Shown here: positions 13,401 through 28,400 of the stretch, one piece after another
Numbering within the stretch: position 1 is the first letter of the stretch
Layout of the letters: each line of letters begins with the position of its first letter
Origin: Actinernus sp. WN-2022
Lineage: Eukaryota > Cnidaria > Anthozoa > Actiniaria > Actinernidae
Assembly (NCBI GenBank): GCA_030867875.1
Contig: JAOWCC010000577.1
Span: 152,388,344-152,452,343 of the forward strand
Length of the DNA: 64,000 nt
Direction: 5' to 3'
Position numbers and translations under genes: made by a program
The notes under the pieces: generated by a model
Told to the model about the DNA's origin: nothing
The model's input: the letters and a program-made list of their open reading frames with translations, nothing else
Database searches by the model: none

Positions 13401-16400
13401 TGCGTACGATTTTCTCTCGTGTTTTTCCTGTTCGTTATTTTATAACTCGCCTAGCGGCTCGTGATTTTCAAGTTTTTCTTTGTTCTCCCAACATATCCTG
13501 CGTGTTTATATAAGAGAACAAAGACATGGAAAGCGTGTTATATTGCTTAATGATAAACCACTTATTAACCTTGCTTGCTCGGTCTTTACGGATAAATATT
13601 ATACCTCGGTTTGATATTTCTCTGTACAGACCACGCGCTCGGTTAATAAGAAGTTAATATACTGACAGCGTAACGCTGGTATAATCAACTAAAGACGAAG
13701 GGCTAGCGCTCTGACAAAGGGCTAGCGCTCGAAACGTTAGCTGCTACTCGCTTGGTTGATTTTACCATTGTTTATCTTCTCCGCTGACGCAGACCAACAA
13801 TATTTTTTTACAAGAACTAGTTACCCATCGAATATACAGCGCGTACCCTCGCTTGTCTATATTTTAACAATGGTCTACGATTCGCGTTTGTGCAAAATTT
13901 ATTAAGCGGATATATTTTCCCGCTAAAAATGTCGACTGCCATGTCGCGCGCGCCGTGGCCAGTAATATCTCCAAAGTGTAATTAAGCGAAGAAGAAAATG
14001 CTGAAATTAAGGATGTTAAATATAGCTGATACCAAGATATATCAATGAAAACTAATTGCTTTCTACTAAAACAAGAAATCGCTGGCTTCTCACCAAACAC
14101 CAGCCAATAGTAACTCGACTGCGTCTCGTGACATTTTTCTTCTCGTGACATTTTGACATCATCTGTACATCTGCTTGTATATCAAGACAGACGAAGGGAA
14201 AAGTGACACAATTTGCTTACTTGAAAATATAATGGCTTTTGTATATACAACATTGCCTACTGACTTGGTGGATCCAGGGGATATGGGGTTCGGTCGAAGC
14301 CCCCTTTCTCGATCTCCCTCTCTTTTCATAAAGAAAAACAAAGACTTTTCCATGATGGAACTCCTTTCGAACCCCCCTCCCGAGACTGATACACTTTCAG
14401 CTATAATAAAAGTTGACAACAAATGGAGCACAAACACATACATCATTTAGTATTGATTTGAAGTACAAAGTAAACATAGAGACCCCATAATACGCCTGTA
14501 GGATGTTTACTTTGATTACGTACTATTCCCATAACCTTGCTCATTTTATTTTGATCATATGTTAGGTCTCTCCATCGCATTTTGGATCAAACCATTCAAT
14601 GTTGCACAATCTACCGAGTCAAATAAATTTCAATGCGTGTTTGGTACTAAAAGAGGCAGGAAGGGATTCGTTCTTTATCAAAGGCACAATCGAAAGGATG
14701 GAACCAGCCTGATGAGCTTTAAGATTCAAAGTGCTTATAAAAAAGCTCGAAAACAATTTTACATCTCAGCCGGAAGCTGGACTCACATCGGAGTGACTTG
14801 GACTTTAGGGGGAGTTTTAAGAATTTACGTTAATGGATTTAAGGTAAGCCCTCTGTTTGTTTGTTTGTTTGTTTGTTTGTTTTCCTTTGATACTGTCTAC
14901 TCATAATGAAAATGAAATTTTCTGCCTTGGATTAGTAACTCTTTTCGAGAAAATAATCCCCGAGGGACACCCTTGTTTTCGATTTCCGGATTTTTCGTTC
15001 CAGAGGTTTTCTGGAGAGAACAGCCGCGGAGAAAGAGCCGCGAAGCGGCGATCAGCGAGCTGAGAAGCAGCGAGAAGCGAACTGCGAGAAAACCTCTGGT
15101 ATCGGTGGGTGCGAATCTCACTTTCATGAGGGTCAAGATCTGACTGTCTTTTCTGATTGGAGGAATATTTAATGAGCCCAACAAGAACTGTGATTGGTTA
15201 GGTATATTGTTCTCAGGGACTGAAGGATAAGTAATCATGCATTGTAGATATCGTATGGTCAACTAGAGAGGGGACGGGAATTATTTACGTTTGCTGGCTC
15301 GGTAGCCTGCTATGCAGATGTATGTTTTCACTCTCATAAATTCGAAGAAAAAAGTAACGTCTGCTTACCCGAGCGCTTAATTAGTTTCCAATATGCACAC
15401 CTCATTGTGTTATGGATCAATCAGATTTTACCTTCCATGTCCTGGAAAGTGACGTAATGTTACATTTAAAAGGAATTCAGACAATACATTTGCCATTGAC
15501 CAATCATAGGAGAATGTTCACTGGCGCGCCAATTGATCATGACTAAAATTCTAACAATGGCTTTGATTGGGCAGAAAAATAAAACAAACTTGCTGATGTC
15601 ATTGGAAACTAATTAAGCTCTCGGGTAAGCAGACGTTACTTTTTTCTTCGAATTTATGAGAGTGAAAAAAAACGACCGCTCCGGCGATCTCGCACGTAGC
15701 ACATCGCCAGAAATAAGCGACATTTAGCAATTGTCAGCGGCGTTACAAGTAGGTCGGCTCTATAGCCGAGTGGTTAGAGCGTCGGCCTTAAAGTCCTGCG
15801 ACCGGAGTTCGACTCCTACGCGGGACACAATTTTTTTTTTTTCTACTTCTTTTTCTCCTTTCTCAGTTTTATTTAAGCTTTTCCTCTATTTTTAAGCTAT
15901 TAGAGCCGCCTTCCATACTAAAATATTGTTGTTTACTGTCTCTCAAGCCTCAAAACGGGCACGAATGGGAGATATCGCTGACCACAATTAGTATCGCAGA
16001 CTCTTCTCTATAGGTCCAGCTAGGGCCTATTTTTAAAAAGGGACAATTCATTTGAATAACTGCTGGTCAGTTACAAATACACTGCAGTTTCATAAGGAGA
16101 GAACAAGTTGTCCATTGGTATGTGTTCGTGGTGTTTTAGACGCTCGTGGCCAGAGATATGATGGTCTCAAGACAGCCAAATTTACAGGATTTAGCGTACA
16201 AAGATGGCGGATTCTGCCGGTTTATCCAAGATCGAAATATTCAACTGCAAAAACGAAACCGCAAAGGAATCCACAGCTGCTCTAATGGCATTTAGTGACG
16301 ACGATGAACCCTTCGTTCAGAAGGCCTGCTATAGACATTTTGCAAAATACAGTATATTCCACCTCAGAATCCAAGTTATAAACAGTAAGTAAGCTCTTTT

Positions 16401-19400
16401 CTCGCCAATTCTCACTCTAGCTCTGTAATAATTTGAGTCAAAACACTCGTTTATGTTTGAAAAAAAACGACACCTAAAATTCACGAGCTGATTATAGAAA
16501 TGTAGGTAGAACTATTTAATTCATATTGTAGATTGAGATCCTGGTTAGACATTTTTTAAATCGTACTCAGGAAAGTGAGAAATCGAGATTAAGCGTTTTC
16601 CCCCCATAGTTTGCTTGTAATTTTATATGAACTGTGCTTGCTGACCTCTGAGCCGAAATTGATATTGCACAATCGGCCGTGTCGCGTTTTTCTGGCGATG
16701 ATATCATATTGTAGTATTCGTATGGCGATTCCTCAAAGTATCTATGAAGACATAGTATCATCTTTACTAAAAGATCGCTTTGCCAAGATAACATCACCGA
16801 CTGATGAGCAAGACAAATCGTTATTTGGCGTTATAAATCGGAAATCCTACCGACTCTCACATTGATCTAAGGTCTTCTCTAACTTTAGAAAAGTTCTGTA
16901 GCATAATTTTCTTGACACTGGATCACTTGTGAAACGCCATTTAATGTATTCGTTGTAGATCGGCTACGTGATTTAATGTTTATCCTGCAGTCTCTGCAAT
17001 GGTCGTTTGTTCGAGATTTTAAAGCTTTGAGTGATGTTTTAATTTTACGGGGAGTTCTCTGCTGTGAAAATATCCCCGGGTCGACGAACGTACTGGTCTT
17101 GCTAATCGCGTTTGACATGTAAACAAATTAATCTTCTGGCACAGCATTGTTTTACTCTGGCTACCCCACTGAACAAAATTATAATGTGAAGAGCACGTGG
17201 TATATCTCTCCTGATTGGTCGATTTATTAATTATTGAGTTGATATGTTTGACAGTTTTCAAAACATGAAAATGAGATTCGCACCCAGCGATACCAGAGGT
17301 TTACCGTATTACGTATAACTGTTTTACTCTCTTGCCTTACCGTATTACGTATCGCTGTTTCACTCTCTTGCCTTACCGTATTACGTATCAATGTTTTATT
17401 CTCCTCCAGCATTCTGAATCAACCGTAACTTCAACCACACTCGCACATCCAGATGGAGGGACACTATTCTTCTCTCATACCTCTAGCCTTTCTGTATCCA
17501 CTCAAAGCACGAACGCGTACAATATGTACAGCGACTTAGGCGTTTGGTACAAAGAACTGACTGCTGAGGAGATGTATGCGGCCTTTAACATCACAAGACG
17601 TAAGATATAGTAACGGTTTATCAAATTTACTTTAACCCTCGCTCTCATTAACAAATGGATATCATTTTGCCGTGCAACTGTCTTCTTATGACTACATCCA
17701 AAGATGAGTAGACGTCTCAACATGAAGAGAAGAAAGAAGTAACAGTGATGTTCTCTTCATGTTGTGACGTCATCTATGCATCTATAATAGAACAGACTCA
17801 CGGCAAAATGACATCTGTGTTTTATACAATAGCTAGAGGCTGCGCGCAGCCTGTACTCGGGCTGTATAAAAATGCATTGCACCGTTTTAGTGTCACGTAA
17901 TTTTAAGTGTTATGTAGATTATTGTCCTCTCCTTCCTCCTTCCCCTTGTCTCATTCTTCCAGTCTCGTTCAAATATAGCCCGGGTCCCCAATTGGCCATT
18001 TGCATCAACAAATGTAACACAATTTCACTTCCTGTTTCCGTCCGCGTGTCTAAGTGATAAAAGTTGCTTGAACGTTAGTAGTAAACGCAATTATTTGTAA
18101 TCGTAATTTATTCTATATTCGAACTGTTAAGATACCATAATGATTGTTTTGAACAGGGGCTGTTTTCTAAAGCGGCAGACATTAAAAATGAGAACCGATA
18201 TAGTTTTACTCGCAAGTTTAGCTCGACGGAACTGTAATAAAAATGTAATAATGTGTGAAGGTAAACTGCACGGCAGCAAATTGTGCCACAATAGCAGTCC
18301 GTATTACAAAAATAACTTTTTGAAGCGCATTTGGATATATTCATATATAATTTGCGCTATAAAAACGAATATCTTTACCTTTACCTTTACCTTTACCGAC
18401 TCGCACACGTCCATTGCGTGTCTCGCTGTAGCTACAAATTCGCTTATACAGCACGTTTATTACATGTATATATTACATGAAGAAAAACAGCGAAAACAAC
18501 TCCAAAGAGTGCCCAGTATCTTTGAAATATTCAGTCGAGAGTATGAAGAACTAGTTCTACCAGTTCTTCATCTGACCCTAAATATGTAATTTCTGACGTT
18601 TGAGCGACGCATGCAGGAGCGACATAGTCAGAATTGATATTCTGCCGACACGCTGAAGGGGTTTGGACACGAGACAATAGCATTATAGGTATATTTCTAG
18701 CATATATAATGCTTCGAGCGGGAAAGTAATCATTCTAGGCCAACCAGCTCCACTTTGGTTCATTTAGATTTTATTATTTATAACGGCTACTTTGCGTAAA
18801 CGTAGTAAGTTAGTAGTCAATTCTCTAGCCCTCGGAGAATTCGGGTTTCTACATTAGGTCGAGGTATACGTTTCCCCACATTTCCACGTTTTTTGGCTAC
18901 GACTCAAGGGTGGTTTGGTCGTGGCTTTAGCGGTTTTCGTATCTATAATAATAACAACAATAACAATAATAATAATTTTATATCTTTAACCACAGTAGCT
19001 TCATCCAGTAAAAGTTTCGTACAAAAAAACTGGTTTTCAAGTAGCCCGTGCCCTTATTATTAAAATACTGGACACTATTTACATATATTAAACTAAGCTA
19101 CATCCAATCTATTTATTTCTAACCTAAGTAAACTAGTCTAATAGACAAATTACTATATTTTAACTTTAAAACTAAAGTAAATTAAAACAAAGAGGTACTA
19201 ATAAGCTAAGCTAATTACCCTTGCAAGTCAAGAGATTTTTTTAAGGCATTAAAGAAGATGAGCCCCTCACAGAATCAGAAAGGGAATTCCATAGCGCAGC
19301 TCCGCTCTATGAGATGCTAAGTTTTCTAAAATTCGGTTTTTGCCTTAATAGGCAAAACTTGATTGTGAGCTGAGCCTCTCAGATTATGGTTATGCCGCCT

Positions 19401-22400
19401 TTCAGACGTTTTGCTGAACAAATTAGCAAATTAGCTTTGCTGATTAAATAGTCAGGTGTCAGCTCATTAGTAATTTTATACATAAGAACTGAATTTGAAC
19501 GTATACGTAGCCTTGTTTCCTCCAGACTTTTCCAATTAAGATTAAGGAATACGTCAGCAAAAGGAGTGTCGTAACTCGAGAAAGTAATTATACGAGCGGC
19601 ACGGTTTTGCAATTTTTTGAGCTTATCCCTAAGTACTTTGCCACAGTTTCTCCTTACAGCGGAGAATTAATCAAAGAGCGGTAAGACTATGGAGTTATAA
19701 TAAACATCTATCAGGTCCTTACCAGGTAAATATGCTCGTATGCGGCGTAACTTATTTAGGGCATTAGAAACCTTCTTTACTAATATTTTTATCGATATAT
19801 GAATGGTTCAATTTCAGTTTATCGTCTATATAAATAACGTCAAGTGAAGTTTTATAAGTGACCCTCTTTATGTTAGCGTTAGATATCAAAATAACTGGGT
19901 TATCAACAACACTGGAAAGTTTTGGGACAGAACCAATCACCACATACTCCGTTTTTGAAGCATTAATATGAAGGCGGTTTGTCTGCAGGCATTTCTCGAT
20001 ATTGGTGAGTTCTGCATTCAACTTGTTTCCGTTTAGGTTGATCCAGGTATTCTTATATTAGTGTTATCAGCATACGTTTTTTTTATTTAAACATATTTTC
20101 TGGCTACATTTAACACAAGAGCAGCACTATTGTGCGCTCATCAAGGGGGTTTACATAGGAATTTGAGAATGGCCTACAATATAGAAAAAGAAAGAGTATA
20201 CATAACAAAAAAAGGTTGAAGCAGTGAATCTACCATTGTCAATTATGAAACTTTGAACTCTACAAAACACTGAGATTTAGTTTTAAAATTCACTGAAGTA
20301 TCACTAGGCCCATAAATAAGTAGAGCATACTTTTGAGAGTCAGTAGCTTCAACCCAAATATTACCCAAAAGGCGAGCAGCCGAGGCAAAGAGCAAAACTC
20401 TCAGAGCAGCATGGTTGGGACAGACTATAAAGACATGTTTTGCTGTTTCAATCCCAGAACGACAATGACAGAAGGGAGAATTAGAACAGTTAATACGGTA
20501 TAAATAATCGTTTAAACCGTGATCACCTAGCCTTAGACGTGAATGAAGTAAAGACGCATACCTTGTAAAAGAAACATCATACAGTTTGTTATATTTATGT
20601 TTATGTTTGAAGTCAAGGAGGCTACCAAGGTTTCTCAAGATGGTATCAAGATTGTTCCAACATAGTAGAAGGAAAAAAAGAATTTGCAAATTTATTTGTT
20701 CTCACGGGCATTAGAATATTAGGATATTAGAATATTATTTTGCATACATATTATGTAGGGGTTGACTGGGAAACACAATTAGGAAAATCGTTAATATAGA
20801 GCGGGATAAACAGAAGTGGCCCAATAACCGAGTATGAGGAACTCCATGGGTGATTAACCTGGGTTTCGATGTAACCCCTGGCCCATTAACACAGTAATGT
20901 TGATAGCGATTTTATAAATAAGACTTAAACCACGAGAGAGATGAACCTTTGACTCCATAACAAGAAAGCTTTCTCGCCACAAATTTCATACCAACTGAGT
21001 GTCGAAAGATTTTTTTAAATCCAAAAATAAAGCACCATTTAACAGACCCTCATCGATATTAGTAAGTCAAAGGTCTGCAGCTTTAAGCAATACAGTAAGT
21101 GTGGAGTGCATAGGTCTAAAGCCAGATTGGTTTTAGGTCAAAAGGTAATTCTCTGTTAAATAACTATAAAACTGATCAAAAACAATCCTCTTGAATACTC
21201 TAGAATCCCAATGGCAGTTTGTTATTAGTTAAGAATACAATTTATATTAATTAGTTAATTGTATTAGCGTATTGAGTTGTATGGCGACTATCCCACAATC
21301 AACTACCTTATGAAGTCTCTTGTTAGTATAGTAGGAATCAATTGTTTTCAACCACATACCACAATAGGTTGAAGAGAAAAATTCGCGAATGGAAGAATTT
21401 CAGTTCTGAGATATTGACTCGTCGTCCGTGGCCATAACATTGAATTAACAGTTTCAGAAAATGTCGAACATGTTTTCGTCGTTTATCGAAGGCAACTGAA
21501 GAAACGAATCCTGCTCGATGCTGTACAGGGCCGGGTTGTTCAAAGCCCGATTAGTGTTAATCCTGGATTAACTCTGCACAGAACCTATTGGTTGTCATGG
21601 AAATTAACCCTGGATTAGCACTAATCGGGCTTTGAACAACCCGGCCCAGTTGTACAAGTCCTAGTCAAGTTCAACTGCAACCGGCTCAAAAGTGCCAGCA
21701 GTTCAGTACTCTTGCGAATCCCTAACTTCGGCCCTCGTCGGATAAGTTTATCTGGCGATATTTCGAGCTATGGTGCAAGATAATTGTTAAATAGTTGTCC
21801 ATCGAAATTTCATGTTCTTAAAACTAGGATATAAGCCCTCGAACTATTTGTTTTAAGAACATCAAATTTCCGCGGGCAACTATAATCAGAAGGCCTTCAT
21901 CTCTCAAAACCTTGCATTTTATTGGACCCTATTTGGATTACACTCAGTGACAAAGAGTTCCATTGTTTTAGGGTTAGGGTTTGTATTGTTTCAGGGCAGG
22001 CTCCGAGGAGGCGAAGGCCTCCCCACTGTCATCCGATAGTGAAATGAGAAACTTTGTTCACATCAGTTTTATCGAAGCGAAGATCAGCGTTGTAAAGACA
22101 CTCGAAGTTTTTAATTTATAAACGTTAATGATTTGTCTTGTAGGATGCCGCTATATTGATCCCACCTCCTACAACATGTCATCTACGTCCAGGTTTAGCC
22201 TGGAATATAAGGCAGAATACGCTACACTTGATGGAGAAACTGCTTGGTGTTCCAGAGATAACAAAACCGAGCAGTTCTTCCAGATCCAGTTTAAAAAACT
22301 CACCTACGGTATGTTTAGTGTATATTAAACACTTCGCTTTAAAACTTACGCATATCAGCACCCATGCCAGCACCCATACCAGCACCCATACCAGCACCCA

Positions 22401-25400
22401 TACCAGCACCCATACCAGCACCCATACCAGCACCCATACCAGCACCCATACCAGCACCCATACCAGCACCCATACCAGCACCCATACCAGCACCCATGCC
22501 AGCACCCATGCCAGCACGATTCCAGCACCCATACCAGCACCCATATCAGCACCCATACCAGCACCCATACCAGCACCCATACCAGCACCCATACCAGCAC
22601 CCATACCAGCACCCATACCAGCACCCATACCAGCACCCATACCAGCACCCATACCAGCACCCATACCAGCACCCATACCAGCACCCATACCAGCACCCAT
22701 ACCAGCACCCATGCCAGCACCCATGCCAGCACGATTCCAGCACCCATACCAGCACCCATATCAGCACCCATACCAGCACCCATACCAGCACCCATACCAG
22801 CACCCATATCAGCACCCATGCCAGCACGATTCCAGCACCCATACCAGCACCCATACCAGCACCCATACCAGCACCCATACCAGCACCCATACCAGCACCC
22901 ATACCAGCACCCATACCAGCACCCATACCAGCACCCATACCAGCACCCATACCAGCACCCATACCAGCACCCATACCAGCACCCATACCAGCACCCATAT
23001 CAGCACCCATATCAGCACCCATATCAGCACGATTCCAGCACCCATACCAGCACCCATACCAGCACCCATACCAGCACCCATACCAGCACCCATACCAGCA
23101 CCCATACCAGCACCCATGCCAGCACGATTCCAGCACCCATACCAGCACCCATACCAGCACCCATACCAGCACCCATACCAGCACCCATACCAGCACCCAT
23201 ACCAGCACCCATACCAGCACCCATACCAGCACCCATACCAGCACCCATACCAGCACCCATACCAGCACCCATACCAGCACCCATACCAGCACCCATACCA
23301 GCACCCATACCAGCACCCATACCAGCACCCATACCAGCACCCATACCAGCACCCATACCAGCACCCATGCCAGCACGATTCCAGCACCCATATCAGCACC
23401 CATACCAGCACCCATACCAGCACCCATACCAGCACCCATATCAGCACCCATATCAGCACCCATGCCAGCACGATTCCAGCATCCATACCAGCACCCATAC
23501 CAGCACCCATACCAGCACCCATACCAGCACCCATACCAGCACCCATACCAGCACCCATACCAGCACCCATACCAGCACCCATACCAGCACCCATACCAGC
23601 ACCCATACCAGCACCCATACCAGCACCCATACCAGCACCCATATCAGCACCCATATCAGCACCCATGCCAGCACGATTCCAGCACCCATACCAGCACCCA
23701 TACCAGCACCCATGCCAGCACGATTCCAGCACCCATACCAGCACCCATACCAGCACCCATACCAGCACCCATACCAGCACCCATACCAGCACCCATATCA
23801 GCACCCATATCAGCACCCATACCAGCACCCATACCAGCACCCATACCAGCACCCATACCAGCACCCATACCAGCACCCATACCAGCACCCATACCAGCAC
23901 CCATACCAGCACCCATACCAGCACCCATACCAGCACCCATACCAGCACCCATATCAGCACCCATGCCAGCACGATTCCAGCACCCATACCAGCACCCATA
24001 CCAGCACCCATATCAGCACCCATGCCAGCACGATTCCAGCACCGATTTCGGGATGGTCTCATAAAGGCAAACATATTATCATGATGCATAGATTGAACTC
24101 ATCTTTACTTAGGGGACAGAAGAAGTTGCGATTCTTGTGAAACGTTGGACTACTAGATTGTCTTATATTTCTAGCAAATAGAATATAACTTTTTTTTATT
24201 GAAACCCCTCTCCCCTTCCTGGCATAAGGCGCGCACATATTCAGCAACTTTTACGATCTCGATGATTGCCAATTTTGTTATATAACATAAAACGTTTTGT
24301 TTCTTATAGCATTAACCTCAACTTCAGTGTCCTTTTCCACTTGCTCATGCGTATATCTGTATAAATGATGCATGCCTTGGAACCAATTCAAATACTAGTT
24401 TACTGGCCTTAACATTTGGACTAATCCGATGTTTTATATGTTGGGAGTGAACATATTTATCTTTTTGGCTGTTATAGTTTGCTCGATCATCACTAAGGGC
24501 AAGAACTATGTCCTAAGCGAGTATGTGACGAGCTACAAGCTGTCACGCTCTGTAGATGGCGTGACGTGGCATCGTAATGAAAAGGTGAGTGGATATAGCT
24601 TCAAAACGACAAATGCCCGAATTAAAGTAGAGAATGTCGTGTTTCCAGAAATTTATTTTATTGCTAAACTTCGCGCAGACTTTTAAATCGTTAACCTTTT
24701 GGTTATAAACTAGCGAGAAAAGTCGACCAAAACCTAGCTTATCGCAGTCATTAAAGCCTGCGTTCTTTTTTTCGATATATAGATCATTAAATCCAATTAT
24801 GATTCAACCAGTGAGATTACAGCTTATCTTCCCGAGCCTCTCGCTGCGACACATCTTCGCATTTATCCACTATCATCAAATGGACGACAGTGTATGAAAG
24901 TTGGTGTCACTGGGTTTGAGAAAGGTAGGTTAACGTTTCTCCATTTGTTTTTATTTAGAGCAGATTTCTTGTGAGTGGGAAAAATACGGCAAGACTGTAG
25001 CTTTACCGTAACCGTACTGGAATTTCACCATACCGTTACTCTGCAATAATTTCATTGGACCAGAAGGACAAAAACAATGGGAAACCATTTCGATGTCACG
25101 GCATGCCGAACGTTAGCCGTGTCGTACGTCGTTGCCGTCGGCACTCGTACGGCATCCGCTCGCATGTTCTGTCTACGCATGCGCAAGTGAAATTGAGCAG
25201 AACTATGCGCGGGTTTTCTATGTCGTGCCGGGGAACTTTGAAAATATGACAGCATGCTTTGTGCGCTTTTGTTTCCCTCTTTTCATTTGAGTTTTACTCA
25301 GTTTACGAGATTACTTGCAGAGTTTGTTATCGGAGATGTGAAAAAGATGTCGAATCTACTGGAAATATCGCGGTTCAATTGAATTTCTAGCTGCTTCGGG

Positions 25401-28400
25401 TTCACTGTTCAAATTGCCGGCGAGCAGTATAGGATCACAAGAAATAAAAACACCAGGACCTTCAAATGAAGGGGTGTTACACACGAGGGATGGGGAGGGG
25501 TGATTCTGGCAAGGAAAAAAGAGGAGAAAACAGCCAAACACTCGCATTCTTTCTGCTATAGTATGCGGGCATTTTAATAGCAGCAATTAACATTTTTAGT
25601 TTTAAAATAAAAGTACCGTATCCATGCATGTAAATAACAAGCATATTTTATTACAGACAAAATGCGAGGGGGTACTAGTCATGAAGTGGGACTATCTAAA
25701 GGGAGGTCATTGGCATGCAGTTGAAAGGGGGATTTATACACGAGGGGTGACTATCTATATAGGGGGACTATGCATGGGATTCTATGGTATTATCTATGTT
25801 ATTTGGATTATTATTGGGATACAAATCATAGCATAAACCTTAAATACTAAAATATCACACTTTTACGTGCATTTTAGTGTCAGTGATGGTAACCATATCA
25901 ACAGAAGGATACGATGATCCAGGAGTCTCGAGGCGGACACCTTTATGTTCCATTAAGGTATGTGCATGTACACACAATGAGCCAATGATTTACACCACTC
26001 TTCCGCTTTATGTGCCATTAAGGTCTGTACACGCAATGCTTTGCACTCAACTCTTTCTTTATGTTCCATCGAGGTCGGTATGTCCAATGGTGTACATCAC
26101 TCTTTCTTTTCGACTTCTAACCAAGATAATAACATGATTTAGTATATACAACATGTGAACCTACATAGATCATGCAATTTGACTGGCTCGCTATCTCGGA
26201 ATAATGAGCAATAACCACGTACCTATTTAATTCGGGATAATTTTTAAACAAAATGGCAGGTGTAAATTCACGTTTCGCGATTGTTTCCAATGTTGAACTT
26301 TTAGAAATTCAACTAAATGCAGTGCCCCAAAACAGGTTCCCTTGTTGTATTTACTAAAACAATTATTCACCTCAGGCTCAGTCGATATTGGTGAATATTT
26401 CCCTCGACTTCGTCTAGGGGAATATTCACCAATATCAACTCCGCCTTCGGCGAATAATTGTTAATTATTCCCCAACGTGCACGCTTTATGCTCATGCAGT
26501 TCCAGCATGCAACTTATTCATAAGACTTTATAAGGCCCGGTTTTCACTTGTGATATAAGCACATTAACATGACCATAAGGTGATGAGGACAGCAGTGACA
26601 TAAGTATAAGGACATATAAAACAAACTTTCCGTTCTTGTGCTTGTCTCTCAGTGCGCTTTAATCGTTGCTTTTCTCTGTGAGGACATGTTAAACAACATA
26701 AGCACGTAATGCCTTGGCTCCAGGCCTCTATGGAGAAATCCAAAACTCATTTTCAACCAATCAGATTGCAGGAAACTCCAGTGGTTGTAAAATAAATGTA
26801 ATTAATTAAGAAATGTTATAATGACTATGGTTATTGGGATATCATTATTCATGCTATTGAGCAAAACGGCTCCCTACCAATAGGCCTTTCCCAAGATAGG
26901 TTTCAATGCTCGCTGAATCTGGCTGTACTTACCAAAGCCTCGGTTTGACTATATATGTTCACGTGCGAGAATCGTGATTTACTTTCACTCTATAATGTGT
27001 AATATTAATTAGCAGTCGTACTATGTCTATTGTGTAATTAGCAATCGTACCATACTTTATTGTTTACTTGTCTAATAAGATCAATCCTGTGGGAAGTGAT
27101 AGTCAATCACAATTATCAGCACTTGAAAATATGTAGTCAAACCGAGGCTTTGGTGAGCACGGCCAGATTCAGTGAGTAATCAACCCTATCTTGGGAAAGG
27201 CGCCATTGAAGATTACTATTATCGAATGTATGAGTCTTTAAAGGGGCTATGGCATGGTACTGCGCATGTATCGAGTAATCGCTCGGTTGGTGGCTTTAAT
27301 TGGATAATACTTGATTGAAAATATTTTCAACATATTCCCTGGAGACTGTTTATAATTACACTGTTTGTTGGTCATTTATGCATATTTGTTTTGATTTTAA
27401 GCATCCCACATGGCCAAGAGGTTCGGTAGGTCATATCAAAAACGGTGGAAATTGCATGATGTTTCGATTCCGGCCCGGAACGCGAAGCCTATTACCGTGA
27501 CACAGCCCCTTTAACTACATCATTATGTGATAAACGTCACCTTAAAAAACTGTTTAAATTGTTTTATTAATAAATGTGTGATGTGTTAGTTTTGTTTGGT
27601 GGATATAATCCTTAACCTTAACTGGAATTCTTTCTTTCTTTCTTTCTTTCTTTAGGTGGATGACATTGAATTATGTCCCAATGGTCTTGGCCATAATATT
27701 GTGGTCTTAGATCCTGCAACTGGAGATATGACAAGTTCGAGAAGCTTTGATACTATAAACAACGTCAATGAAAGCAGAAAAATGGCGGAATATATTTCCT
27801 CATTGACCAAACGTTCGGTTGTCATTATTGCAACCAAAGGCTCAGGTCCAAGGTAAATCATTAAAAGTCTCTGGTCCAAGGTAAATTATTAAAAGACTCA
27901 GGTCCAAGGTAAATCATTAAAAGGCTCAGGTCCAAGTTAAATCATTAAAAGGCTCAGATCCAAGGGAAATCATTTAAAGGCTCAGGTCCAAGGTAAATCA
28001 TTAAAAGGCTCAGGTCCAAGGGAAATCATTAAAAGGCTCAGGTCCAAGAGAAATCATTAAAAGGCTCAGGTCCAAGGGAAATCATTAAAAGGCTCAGGTC
28101 CAAGAGAAATCATTAAAAGGCTCAGGTCCAAGGGAAATCATTAAAAGGCTCAGGTCCAAGGTAAATCATTAAAAGGCTCAGGTCCAAGGTAATTAAATCA
28201 TTAAAAGGCTCAGGTCCAAGGTAAATCATTAAAAGGCTCAGGTCCAAGGTAAATCATTAAAAGGCTCAGGTCCAATGTAAATCATTAAAAGGCTCAGGTC
28301 CAAGATAATTAAATCATTAAAAGGCTCAGGTCCAATGTAAATCATTAAAAGGCTCAGGTCCAAGGTAATTAAATCGTTAAAAGGCTCAGGTCCAAGGGAA

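Noticed and set aside
14159..14450. Overlapping ORFs on both strands before exon 2
   Set aside because: No family signature. They overlap each other and do not fit the splice phases of the mosaic gene.
18370..18397. TTTACC repeat as telomere-like sequence
   Set aside because: Only four TTTACC units, which is not the TTAGGG animal telomere repeat. Treated as a small microsatellite.
22156..24084. Very long ORFs (up to 642 codons) on both strands
   Set aside because: They are by-products of a stop-free 12-bp minisatellite. The plus ORF overlaps exon 4 in the wrong frame and has no domain.
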